From: an uncultured Clostridia bacterium
GTDB taxonomy: Bacteria; Bacillota; Clostridia; Christensenellales; Borkfalkiaceae
Assembly: GCA_947629725.1 (NCBI GenBank)
Contig: CANREU010000070.1
Coordinates: 1-7,599, forward strand
Direction: 5' to 3'
Length of the DNA stretch: 7,599 nt
The position numbers were made by a program, and so were the translations under genes. Each line of letters starts with the position of its first letter. Position 1 is the stretch's first letter. The notes beneath the pieces are model-generated. The model did no database searches, was not told the origin of the DNA, and saw only the letters and a list, made by a program, of their open reading frames with translations. Below, piece after piece: positions 1-6,692 of the stretch.

Positions 1-1
1 C

Positions 2-1561
2 CCGCGTGCCTCCCGTACCATCCCTTATATCTCGAAGGTGACGGGGGTCCCGATGGTGGAACTCGCGACGAAGATCATGGCGGGCGCCAAGCTCCGCCGT
101 CTCGGCTACGGCACGGGGCTCTATCCCAATTCGCCCTATGTTGCCGTGAAAGTGCCCGTGTTCTCCTTCGAGAAACTCAACGACGTCAACTCCCAGCTCG
201 GCCCCGAAATGAAGTCGACGGGGGAGGTCTTGGGGATCGGCAAGACCATCGAGGAGGCGCTCTTCAAGGGGCTCGTTTCGGCGGGCTTCAAGATGTGCCA
301 CCCCACGAAGGAGAAGCCCGTCGGGGTGTACTTCACCGTCAACGATCAGGATAAATTCGAGCTCGTCTCCATCGCGAAGAAGTTCGCCGACCTCGGCTGC
401 AACCTCTATGCGACGGCGGGCACCGCGAAGGTCATCTCCGCCCTCGGCGTCGACGTGACCGTCGTCGAGCGGCTGAAGGCGACGAAGCAGGTCTCCCGCC
501 TCATGGACGAGGGGAAGATCGACTATGTGATCTACACGGGCAAGACGGACGTCGACAGCATTGCCGACTACATCGAGCTCCATCACCACGCGATCCTGCT
601 CGGGATCACCGTCCTCACCTCCCTTGACACGGCGAACGCCCTGTGCGACATCATCGCGAGCAAGTTCACCGAGTATAACACCGAGCTCGTGAACATCAAC
701 AATTTGCGCAAAAAGAAGACGGAGCTGCACTTCGCGAAGATGCAGTCCTGCGGCAACGACTACATCTATTTTGACGACATGGGGGGCGAAATTACCTGCC
801 CCGAGTCGCTCGCGATCAACTTTGTCGACCGCCACTACGGGATCGGCGGCGACGGGATCGTCCTCATCGAAAAGTCGGAAGTTGCGGATGCGAAGATGCG
901 CATCTTCAATCAGGACGGTTCGGAGGGGATGATCGCGGGCAACGCCATCCGCTGCGTCGCGAAATACCTCTATGAGAACGGCTTCGTCCGCTCCGAGCGC
1001 ATGACGATCGAGACGATGAGCGGCGTGAAGGAGGTGAGCGTCTATTCCTTCGGCGGCGTCGTCACGAGCGCCTCGGTCGATCTCGGCAAGGCGGAGTTTT
1101 CGGGCGAAAAGATCCCCTCGGTGTGGAAGGGGGACAGGATCGTGGGGCACCCGATGGAGATCGGCGGCAAGGAATACCGCGTCACCCTCGTCAATCTCGG
1201 CAACCCGCACTGCGTCATCTTCTGCGACAAGGTGGACGACGTGCCCGTAAAGACGCTCGGACCCAAGATCGAGAACAGCAAATACTTCCCGCAGCGCACC
1301 AACGTGGAATTCGTGCGCGTCGTCAACCCGTCCACCATCAAAATGAGGGTGTGGGAGAGGGGGAACGGCGAGACTTGGGCGTGCGGAACGGGCGCGGCGG
1401 CGGCCGCCGTCGCCTGCGTGCTCAACGGCTACTGTGACGCGGATACCGACATCACCGTGAAACTCAAGGGGGGCGACCTCATCGTGCACTATTCTTCGGA
1501 CGGCAGCGTCACCCTCACGGGCAACGTCGAAAAAGTCTATGAAGGGAAGGTGGAATTCTGA
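2..1561 (+). CDS. carB-dapF: Carbamoyl-phosphate synthase large chain (C-terminal part) fused to diaminopimelate epimerase; 5' end outside window
   Basis: One uninterrupted frame of 519 visible codons that is already open at the left edge; GTG at 38 is internal, because the preceding codons read PRASRTIPYISK, a typical CarB stretch. Visible residues 1 to about 95 are the end of the second ATP-grasp synthetase half (NSPYVAVKVPVFSF, LGPEMKSTGEVLGI). Residues about 100-235 are the MGS-like allosteric domain (GVYFTVNDQDKFE, LYATAGTAKV, ITVLTSLDTANAL), which in CarB binds UMP/IMP-type effectors. With almost no linker the frame continues from about residue 241 as a full-length DapF. CarB makes carbamoyl phosphate from glutamine, bicarbonate and ATP for pyrimidine and arginine synthesis; DapF converts LL- to meso-diaminopimelate for peptidoglycan and lysine. 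It ends in TGATG, overlapping the next gene. That the fusion is real and not an assembly artefact is inference, though nothing in the reading suggests a frameshift. Confidence 0.93.
   Translation, partial: PRASRTIPYISKVTGVPMVELATKIMAGAKLRRLGYGTGLYPNSPYVAVKVPVFSFEKLNDVNSQLGPEMKSTGEVLGIGKTIEEALFKGLVSAGFKMCHPTKEKPVGVYFTVNDQDKFELVSIAKKFADLGCNLYATAGTAKVISALGVDVTVVERLKATKQVSRLMDEGKIDYVIYTGKTDVDSIADYIELHHHAILLGITVLTSLDTANALCDIIASKFTEYNTELVNINNLRKKKTELHFAKMQSCGNDYIYFDDMGGEITCPESLAINFVDRHYGIGGDGIVLIEKSEVADAKMRIFNQDGSEGMIAGNAIRCVAKYLYENGFVRSERMTIETMSGVKEVSVYSFGGVVTSASVDLGKAEFSGEKIPSVWKGDRIVGHPMEIGGKEYRVTLVNLGNPHCVIFCDKVDDVPVKTLGPKIENSKYFPQRTNVEFVRVVNPSTIKMRVWERGNGETWACGTGAAAAAVACVLNGYCDADTDITVKLKGGDLIVHYSSDGSVTLTGNVEKVYEGKVEF
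722..1558 (+). other. dapF: DapF domain of the fusion, first catalytic cysteine replaced by alanine
   Basis: This is the epimerase half, about 279 residues, the usual length of free-standing DapF. It opens with ELHFAKMQSCGNDY, matching the family start LxFxKMxGxGNDF. Conserved parts are present in order: HYGIGGDGIV; FNQDGSEGMIAGNAIRC (902-955); LGNPHCVIF; RTNVEFV; and WERGNGETWACGTGA with the second catalytic Cys (codon 1382-1384). The family signature is N-x-D-G-S-x4-C-G-N-[GA]-x-R, where the Cys is one of the two acid/base thiols (Cys73 in Haemophilus influenzae). Here the codon at 935-937 is GCG (Ala). Going from TGC to GCG changes all three bases, so a single read error cannot explain it. 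The nearby Cys at 953-955 matches the conserved non-catalytic Cys79. The fold and diaminopimelate binding look intact; normal two-base epimerisation is doubtful. Confidence 0.9.
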
Positions 1562-2172
1562 TGCAGAAAGAAGCGTTTTATGAAGAGAGCGCCGTCTCGA
1601 CGCGCGCCGGCAAGGAAGCGAAGATCTATATGGTTTTCCATATCACGAGCATCATCTTTTTCATACTCGCGGGGCTCCATCTCTCCTTTTCTTTCAATGC
1701 GATCGCGATGTGGACGAGCGGGGATGAGCCCGCCACGGGCTGGTCGCTTGCCATCCTCTGCGTCATTTGGTTCGGGCTTGCCGCCTCTCTCATCGGGATC
1801 GGCGTCGCCTTCTTCTTCCTGAAACGGCGGTTCAATTTGAGTTACGACTACACTTTCGTGGAGGACGAGCTCCGCATCACGAAGGTATTCAACGGGAAGA
1901 GGCGCAAGCACCTCGTAACGCTGGAGGCGGAGCGGATGATGGCGATCGGGTGGGCGGAGAGCGACTCCTACGACCGCGCGATCGCGGGGCTCAGCCGCAA
2001 GCAGGTCAAGGTCCTCACCTCCAACCGCGAACCCGCCGAGGGGAAGACGTTTCTCTACATCGTCTATTCCTCCGCGGTGACGGGGAAGACGGTCTACGTG
2101 CTCGAGGCGCGGGAAACTCTCCTTGAATTTATCGTGCCCGCCGCGGGAAGGACCAAGCTGGAGCGGAAATGA
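1561..2172 (+). CDS. Two-helix membrane protein of unknown function (DUF6106-like)
   Basis: A 203-residue protein. The N-terminal 20 residues are polar, followed by two hydrophobic helices at about residues 24-44 (MVFHITSIIFFILAGLHLSF) and 62-88 (LAILCVIWFGLAASLIGIGV), the second ending in the positive cluster KRR. The remaining 110 residues look beta-rich and soluble (YDYTFVEDELRITKVFNGKRRK, TFLYIVYSS, KTVYVLEA) and probably lie on the cytoplasmic face after the positive stop. The YxYxFxxxELxIxKxxxxKRRK stretch resembles small clostridial membrane proteins grouped under DUF6106; that match is from memory and uncertain. I cannot assign a function. The start overlaps the dapF stop as TGATG and has AAGGTGG seven bases upstream; the stop overlaps the desulfurase start as ATGA, so it is translated as part of the same operon. 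Confidence 0.8.
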   Translation: MQKEAFYEESAVSTRAGKEAKIYMVFHITSIIFFILAGLHLSFSFNAIAMWTSGDEPATGWSLAILCVIWFGLAASLIGIGVAFFFLKRRFNLSYDYTFVEDELRITKVFNGKRRKHLVTLEAERMMAIGWAESDSYDRAIAGLSRKQVKVLTSNREPAEGKTFLYIVYSSAVTGKTVYVLEARETLLEFIVPAAGRTKLERK

Positions 2173-3278
2173 TCTATCTCGATAACGCCGCGACGACCCG
2201 TCCCGCTGCGGGTGCGGTCGCCTATGCGGAAACATTTTTAAGGGAAGAATACTTCAATCCCTCCGCACTTTACGGCGGAGGGTTTGCCGTGCGCGGCGAA
2301 TTGGAGAAGGCGCGCGCCGGGCTCCTGTCCCGCCTTGCGGACGGGGAGACCTACGAGCTCGTGTTCACCTCCTGCGGCACCGAGGCGGACGGGCAGGCGA
2401 TCTTTTCGTGCGCCCGCCGTGGCAATGCGGTGACGACGGCGGGGGAGCATGCGGCGGTCTACGAGAGCTTCCGCGAACTCAAAAACCGCGGCGTCGAGCC
2501 CCGCTTCGCCCCCTTGAACCGCGACGGCAGCGTAAACATCGAGGCCCTTTTGGAGCTTGTGGACGAGCGCACTTCCTTTGTCTCCGTGATGCACGTCAAC
2601 AATGAGACGGGCGCCGTCAACGACATCGAAAAAATCGCGAAAGAGGTGAAAAAGCGCACCCCATCTGCCATTTTTCACAGCGACGGCGTGCAGGCGTTCG
2701 GAAAAATTCCCTACCGTCTTTCAGGGGCGGTGGACCTCTACTCGGTGAGCGCGCACAAGATCGGTGGGCTGAAGGGCACGGGCGCGCTCGTAAAGAAAAA
2801 GCAGCTTGCCCTTCGCCCCCTCGTCTTCGGCGGCGGGCAGGAAAGGGGACTTCGCAGCGGCACCGAAAACGTGTTCGGGATCGTCGCCTTCGCCCGCGCC
2901 GCGGCGGAGTGGGGGAACGCGGAGGAGCACCTGCCGCATGTCCGCCGTCTCAATGAAATGGTCCGCGGGGCTCTTGAAAACGTCCTCATCCTCTCTCCCG
3001 AGGAGGGCTCGCCCTACATTCTCACCCTTGCGGCGGAGGGGCTGCGCGGGGAGGTGCTCCAACGCATGCTCTGGGAGCGCGGGGTGGTCGTCGGCACGGG
3101 GAGCGCCTGCTCCTCCAAGAGCCGTTTCAGCCGCGTGCTCTCCGCCTGCGGCTATCCCGAGCGCGTGCTCGACGGCGTCCTCCGCTTAAGTTTTTCCCCG
3201 CAGAACACCGAAGAGGAGGCGCTCGCCGCTTCCCGCGCCGTAAACGAAGTCATATCCGAATTCCGGAGGAAGATCTGA
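2169..3278 (+). CDS. nifS: Cysteine desulfurase (NifS/IscS family), likely sulfur donor to ThiI
   Basis: A 369-residue PLP enzyme of the class V aminotransferase fold that removes sulfur from cysteine, leaving alanine and an enzyme persulfide. The expected landmarks are present: MIYLDNAATT at the start; H94 in AGEH, which stacks on the cofactor; N144/N145 in MHVNNETGA; D172 and Q175 in HSDGVQAFGK; the PLP lysine K197 in SVSAHKIGGLKG; RSGTEN at 229-234; and the catalytic C314 in GTGSACSS. The cofactor-phosphate loop reads TSCGTEADG where TSGATEADN is usual, a mild divergence. Directly downstream is thiI with a one-base TGATG overlap, the arrangement known from the NifZ-ThiI pair of Bacillus subtilis, so ThiI is the probable acceptor. 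The gene symbol marks the family only; it need not serve nitrogenase or general Fe-S assembly. ATG at 2169 overlaps the previous stop (ATGA) and is preceded by GGAG. Confidence 0.93.
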   Translation: MIYLDNAATTRPAAGAVAYAETFLREEYFNPSALYGGGFAVRGELEKARAGLLSRLADGETYELVFTSCGTEADGQAIFSCARRGNAVTTAGEHAAVYESFRELKNRGVEPRFAPLNRDGSVNIEALLELVDERTSFVSVMHVNNETGAVNDIEKIAKEVKKRTPSAIFHSDGVQAFGKIPYRLSGAVDLYSVSAHKIGGLKGTGALVKKKQLALRPLVFGGGQERGLRSGTENVFGIVAFARAAAEWGNAEEHLPHVRRLNEMVRGALENVLILSPEEGSPYILTLAAEGLRGEVLQRMLWERGVVVGTGSACSSKSRFSRVLSACGYPERVLDGVLRLSFSPQNTEEEALAASRAVNEVISEFRRKI

Positions 3279-4429
3279 TGGAAAAAGTCGTCATCATCCG
3301 CTACGCGGAGATCCATTTGAAGGGAAAGAACCGCGGCTACTTCGAACGGACGTTCACCGTAAACCTTGAAAAGAGCCTCAAAGGGCTCCGCCACGAACTG
3401 CACCGCACGAGCGGGCGGTACCTCGTGGAAAAATTCCCCGAGGGGATGGAGGAGGAGGTCACGCGGCGCATTTCCCGCGTGTTCGGCGTGTATTCCTATT
3501 CGGTGGGGCTTTTGACGGAGAGCGACATCGGCGAGGTGTACCGCGCGGCGCTCCTTGTCGCCCCCGAGAGCGGGACCTTCAAGGTGGATACCCACCGCGG
3601 CAACAAGGGCTATCCCATGACCTCCATGGAGATCAACGCGCACATCGGCGGAAGGCTCCTTTCCGACAGGCCCGCCCTCCGCGTGGACGTGCACGCGCCG
3701 CAGTCCACCGTGTATATCGACATCCGCGAGGGGGGGAAGGCGCTCGTCTTCTCCGCCTTTGAAAAGGGCCCCGGGGGAATGCCCGTCGGGACGGCGGGCA
3801 AGGGAGTGCTCCTCATCTCGGGCGGCATCGATTCGCCCGTCGCGGGGTACATGATGGCAAAGCGGGGGATGGAGACGGAGCTTCTGCACTTCCACAGCTA
3901 TCCCTACACGAGCGAGGGAGCGAAGGAGAAGGTTGTGGAGCTTTCCCGCATCCTTGCCCGCTACTCCCTCTCCGCGACCCTCACGACGGTGAGCGTCACC
4001 CACATTCAGGAGGAGATCCACAAGAAGTGCGCCCCCGAACTCAACGTGACCCTTCTCCGCCGCTTCATGTTCCGCATTGCGGAGCGGATCGCGAAGGCGA
4101 GAGGGGCGAAGGCGCTCGTCACGGGGGAGAGCCTCGGGCAGGTCGCGAGCCAGACGATGGAGGGGCTCGCCTCCTCCAACGCGGTCGTCACCCTCCCCGT
4201 GCTGCGCCCCCTCATCGGGTTCGACAAGGAGGAGATCATCGCCCGCGCCCGCACCATCGGGACATACGAGACCTCCGTCCTTCCCTACGAGGACTGCTGC
4301 ACGGTGTTCCTCCCCGAGTTCCCCGCCATAAAGCCCGATCTCTCCTTCATCGAAGAGGAGGAGCAAAAGCTCGACGTTGAGGCGCTTCTCTCCGAGGCAC
4401 TGGAGACGAGGGAGCGGCTCTCACTCTGA
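3278..4429 (+). CDS. thiI: tRNA 4-thiouridine synthase / thiazole sulfurtransferase ThiI (short form)
   Basis: A 383-residue protein. ThiI adenylates U8 of tRNA and replaces the carbonyl oxygen with sulfur (s4U8); in many bacteria it also serves thiamine thiazole synthesis. Residues 1 to about 60 are the ferredoxin-like N-terminal domain (RYAEIHLKGKNRGYFE), followed to about 165 by the THUMP tRNA-binding domain (FKVDTHRGNKGYPMTSMEIN, VDVHAPQSTVYIDIREG). From about 175 comes the PP-loop ATP pyrophosphatase with SGGIDS at 181-186, then TGESLGQVASQT and PYEDCCTVFLP; one of C340/C341 is expected to match the catalytic Cys344 of the E. coli enzyme. The C-terminal rhodanese domain of E. coli ThiI is absent, as in most Firmicutes, so sulfur must come directly from a desulfurase, presumably the one encoded just upstream. 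The ribosome-binding site GGAGGA (3265-3270) lies seven bases before ATG. The final nine bases overlap the convergent penicillin-binding protein gene. Confidence 0.96.
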   Translation: MEKVVIIRYAEIHLKGKNRGYFERTFTVNLEKSLKGLRHELHRTSGRYLVEKFPEGMEEEVTRRISRVFGVYSYSVGLLTESDIGEVYRAALLVAPESGTFKVDTHRGNKGYPMTSMEINAHIGGRLLSDRPALRVDVHAPQSTVYIDIREGGKALVFSAFEKGPGGMPVGTAGKGVLLISGGIDSPVAGYMMAKRGMETELLHFHSYPYTSEGAKEKVVELSRILARYSLSATLTTVSVTHIQEEIHKKCAPELNVTLLRRFMFRIAERIAKARGAKALVTGESLGQVASQTMEGLASSNAVVTLPVLRPLIGFDKEEIIARARTIGTYETSVLPYEDCCTVFLPEFPAIKPDLSFIEEEEQKLDVEALLSEALETRERLSL

Positions 4430-6610
4430 CCACCAATCCTCGGGCGGCGCGTTCCCTTCGGGAATGTGCACGGCGGGAAGTTCCACCGTCGCCCCCCTTG
4501 TCCCTTTGTAGAGGGGAGTGACCGAGTAGCGGTATTCGCCTCCCGCCCGAACGGAATTATCGAAAATTTTCTCGCGGTACTTTCCGCTGTATACGGTGAC
4601 GGTTTTCCCGTCGCCGTATCTTTTTATCTCATAATCGTAATAGTCTGCGTGACATAGTACTATGCAAACCGCGCAATTTCTCACAGTTATCGTCGGGATT
4701 TGAATGGTCGGACGGGAAAAACGCTCGCTTTTGCCCGTCGGGAGGGCGGAGCGCTTGAAGAGCTCGGGGAGGGTCGTCGCGGGAGGAGAGGAGGGATCTG
4801 CAAGAAGGAGCAGGTGATTTTTCTCGTATTCCTCGCGGTCGAGGAGGACCTTTTCCACTCCGTCGCAAGAGGGGAAGGGGGCGGGCGCGCCCTCTTTGAA
4901 GACCTCTCTTAAGAGGCGTTCCGCCTCCCGCGCGGGAGCCCCTCCGCCCATCGCCCCGATCGGAGAGCAGTCGCGGTTACCCATCCACACCGCCACGACG
5001 CTGTCCCGCGTGTAGGCCACGGTGTAGGCGTCGGTGTTTCCGCCCCTTCCGTTTTCGCCCGTCCCCGTCTTCGCCGCGACGGGATAGGGGAGGTTTTTGA
5101 GTGCCTTTGCGGTGCCCTCCGTCGCCGCCGTCTGCAGCATGTCGCCGATCAGAAAGCAGGTCTCCTCGGAGAACACGCGGCGCGGAGCGGGGCGGAAGGA
5201 GTAGAGAACATGCCCATCCCCGTCCTCCACGGAGGAGATCGCCGAGGAGGGGGCGTAGGTCCCGCCGCTCGCGAGGGTCGCATATCCGTCCGCGAGCTTG
5301 GGAAGGGGGAAGCCCTCCCGCATGCCGCCGAGGGCAAGGGCGAGGGAGCGGTCGTCCTTCGGGACAGAGAGCCCCATTTTTTCGAGGAATCCGCACCCTT
5401 CGTCCACCCCGAGGGAGTTGAGGATCTTCACGGCGGGGATGTTTACGCTGTGGGCGAGGGCATAGCGCGTGCTCATGTAGCCGCCGCAAGTCCCGCCGAA
5501 ATCGGAGGGGGAGTAGCCGCCGAAGTCCGTCTTCTCGTCGAGGACGGGGGTCGCGGGGGAGATGAGGTCGCGCTCCACGGCGGGCGCGTACACAAGGAGG
5601 GGCTTCAGCGTGGAGGCGGGGAGCCGCGCGGGCGGAGAGGGAAGAGAGCAGGAAAGCGCGCGCACGGCGCGGCGGACGGCGTCGACGACGAGGGCGCAAT
5701 AGTCCGAATCGGCGCTTGTCTTTTCCGCCGCTTCCTGGAGGACGGGATCGAGGAAGGTGTGTACGGTAAGGTCGCCGAATCCTCCCGCGCCGAGGTCGGG
5801 AAAGAGCTCCGAGAGCTCCTCGAACACGAGCTCGATGTAGGCGTTTGCATGCTCCTCTCCGGCGGGCGCGGAGGGAATCGGCTCCTCGACCGCGGCGGCG
5901 TATTCCTCCTCCGTGATCGCCCCCTGCTCCCGCATGAGGGAAAGCACGTAATTGCGCCTCCCGAGGCATTTTTCCGCATTTTTGAAGGGAGAATAGCGGT
6001 TGGGAGACTTTACGAGCGCGGCGAGCATGGCACTCTCGGCGGGGGTGAGGCGCTCCGCGTCCTTCCCGAAATAGAAGCGGGCGGCGCGCTCGATCCCGAA
6101 GGCGCTGTGCCCGAAGTAGATGGAGTTGAGGTAGAGGGCGAGGATCTCCTCCTTCGTGTAGCGCCTCTCGAGCGCGAGGGTGAGTTTGAACTCCCGCAGC
6201 TTGCGCGCGATCGTCTTTTCGCCCGTGAGGTGGGTGTTCTTCACGAGCTGCTGGGAGATGGTCGAGGGGCCCTCGCGGAAGGAGAAGGACGCGAGATTTT
6301 TGAGCATCGCCTTGCCGATACGGCGGACGTCGAACCCGCGGTGGGAGAAGAACCGCTTGTCCTCCACGGCGACAAAGGCGCGGGGGAGATAGCGGGGGAG
6401 GGTTTCGTAGGAGACGTCCCGCTTGCCCGCGGCGGTCTCGATGGGATCGCCGTTCCCGTCGTACAGGCGGATGCAGGCGGTGTCGAGGGAGAGTTTTGCG
6501 GGGTCGAGCCGCACGCCCGCCGTCACGCCGAAGTAGGCGGCGACGAGCCCGAACAGAAGCAGGAGCGCCGTTCCGAAGACCGCGGAGAGCGCAATAAGTG
6601 CGTGTTTCAT
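4421..6610 (-). CDS. Class A (bifunctional) penicillin-binding protein with FN3-like C-terminal domain
   Basis: A 729-residue cell-envelope enzyme that polymerises lipid II and cross-links the strands. The N-terminus MKHALIALSAVFGTALLLLFGLV is a signal anchor. The GT51 glycosyltransferase spans about residues 50-225: EDKRFFSHRGFD with catalytic E83, GPSTISQQLVKN (114-125), RKLREFKLTLALERRYTKEEILALYLN. The transpeptidase follows: S333-T-L-K336, S388-V-N390 and K514-T-G516, all three penicillin-binding motifs intact. The stretch before the serine is short (VVDAVRRAVRALSCSLPSPPAR, without the usual NRA..RQPGS loop); with ASTLKPLLVYA and the FGGYSPSDFGG region it recalls the PBP1C branch. Residues about 635-715 look like an FN3-type beta domain (YYDYEIKRYGDGK, AGGEYRYSVTPLY) and contain three close cysteines (646, 649, 653). 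I see no clear ribosome-binding site before ATG at 6610. Specific paralogue not assigned. Confidence 0.94.
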   Translation of the reverse strand: MKHALIALSAVFGTALLLLFGLVAAYFGVTAGVRLDPAKLSLDTACIRLYDGNGDPIETAAGKRDVSYETLPRYLPRAFVAVEDKRFFSHRGFDVRRIGKAMLKNLASFSFREGPSTISQQLVKNTHLTGEKTIARKLREFKLTLALERRYTKEEILALYLNSIYFGHSAFGIERAARFYFGKDAERLTPAESAMLAALVKSPNRYSPFKNAEKCLGRRNYVLSLMREQGAITEEEYAAAVEEPIPSAPAGEEHANAYIELVFEELSELFPDLGAGGFGDLTVHTFLDPVLQEAAEKTSADSDYCALVVDAVRRAVRALSCSLPSPPARLPASTLKPLLVYAPAVERDLISPATPVLDEKTDFGGYSPSDFGGTCGGYMSTRYALAHSVNIPAVKILNSLGVDEGCGFLEKMGLSVPKDDRSLALALGGMREGFPLPKLADGYATLASGGTYAPSSAISSVEDGDGHVLYSFRPAPRRVFSEETCFLIGDMLQTAATEGTAKALKNLPYPVAAKTGTGENGRGGNTDAYTVAYTRDSVVAVWMGNRDCSPIGAMGGGAPAREAERLLREVFKEGAPAPFPSCDGVEKVLLDREEYEKNHLLLLADPSSPPATTLPELFKRSALPTGKSERFSRPTIQIPTITVRNCAVCIVLCHADYYDYEIKRYGDGKTVTVYSGKYREKIFDNSVRAGGEYRYSVTPLYKGTRGATVELPAVHIPEGNAPPEDWWSE

Positions 6611-6663
6611 CGCAGACAGTATCCGTAATTTTCACAATTTTTTCCCGAAGTCCCGCGGATTTG

Positions 6664-6692
6664 TTGAAAAAATGCTTGGATTATGATATAAT
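6664..6692 (+). promoter_or_regulatory. Sigma-A type promoter of the sirtuin-miaB unit
   Basis: The -35 box is TTGAAA (6664-6669) and the -10 box a perfect TATAAT (6687-6692), separated by exactly 17 bases. TG at 6684-6685, one base before the -10 box, also makes it an extended -10. Transcription would begin at about 6698-6700, within or just before the ribosome-binding site, leaving a leader of only about 11-13 bases. This near-consensus promoter is strong on paper, which makes control through the overlapping palindrome plausible. Confidence 0.88.

Noticed and set aside
38..40. GTG at 38 as the real start of the first gene
   Set aside because: The upstream in-frame residues PRASRTIPYISK belong to the CarB family, so the gene enters from outside the window.
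704..742. A separate dapF starting at TTG 704 or ATG 740
   Set aside because: TTG 704 lacks a ribosome-binding site, ATG 740 would remove the first conserved DapF strand, and no stop separates the halves.
3152..4366. A 404-codon minus-strand open frame opposite the desulfurase end and thiI
   Set aside because: Compositionally biased (His, Arg, Gly, Asp) and domain-free, while thiI on the plus strand is unmistakable.
4452..4464. Small hairpin TTCCC-TTC-GGGAA just past the thiI stop as a terminator
   Set aside because: The stem is only five base pairs, there is no following T-run, and it lies inside the penicillin-binding protein coding sequence.
5210..6628. A 472-codon plus-strand open frame opposite the penicillin-binding protein gene
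   Set aside because: Its translation is low-complexity, rich in Gly, Glu and Arg, with no recognisable domain. The opposite strand carries every GT51 and transpeptidase motif; long antisense frames are expected from GC-rich codon use.
4977..6635. A 552-codon minus-strand frame overlapping the penicillin-binding protein in another frame
   Set aside because: Very arginine- and proline-rich translation typical of an out-of-frame reading of a GC-rich gene.
6629..6670. Imperfect inverted repeat TTTTCACAA / TTGTTGAAAA, suggesting a Rex-like site
   Set aside because: The arms differ by an inserted base and lie 23 bases apart, unlike the compact Rex site TTGTGAA-N6-TTCACAA.
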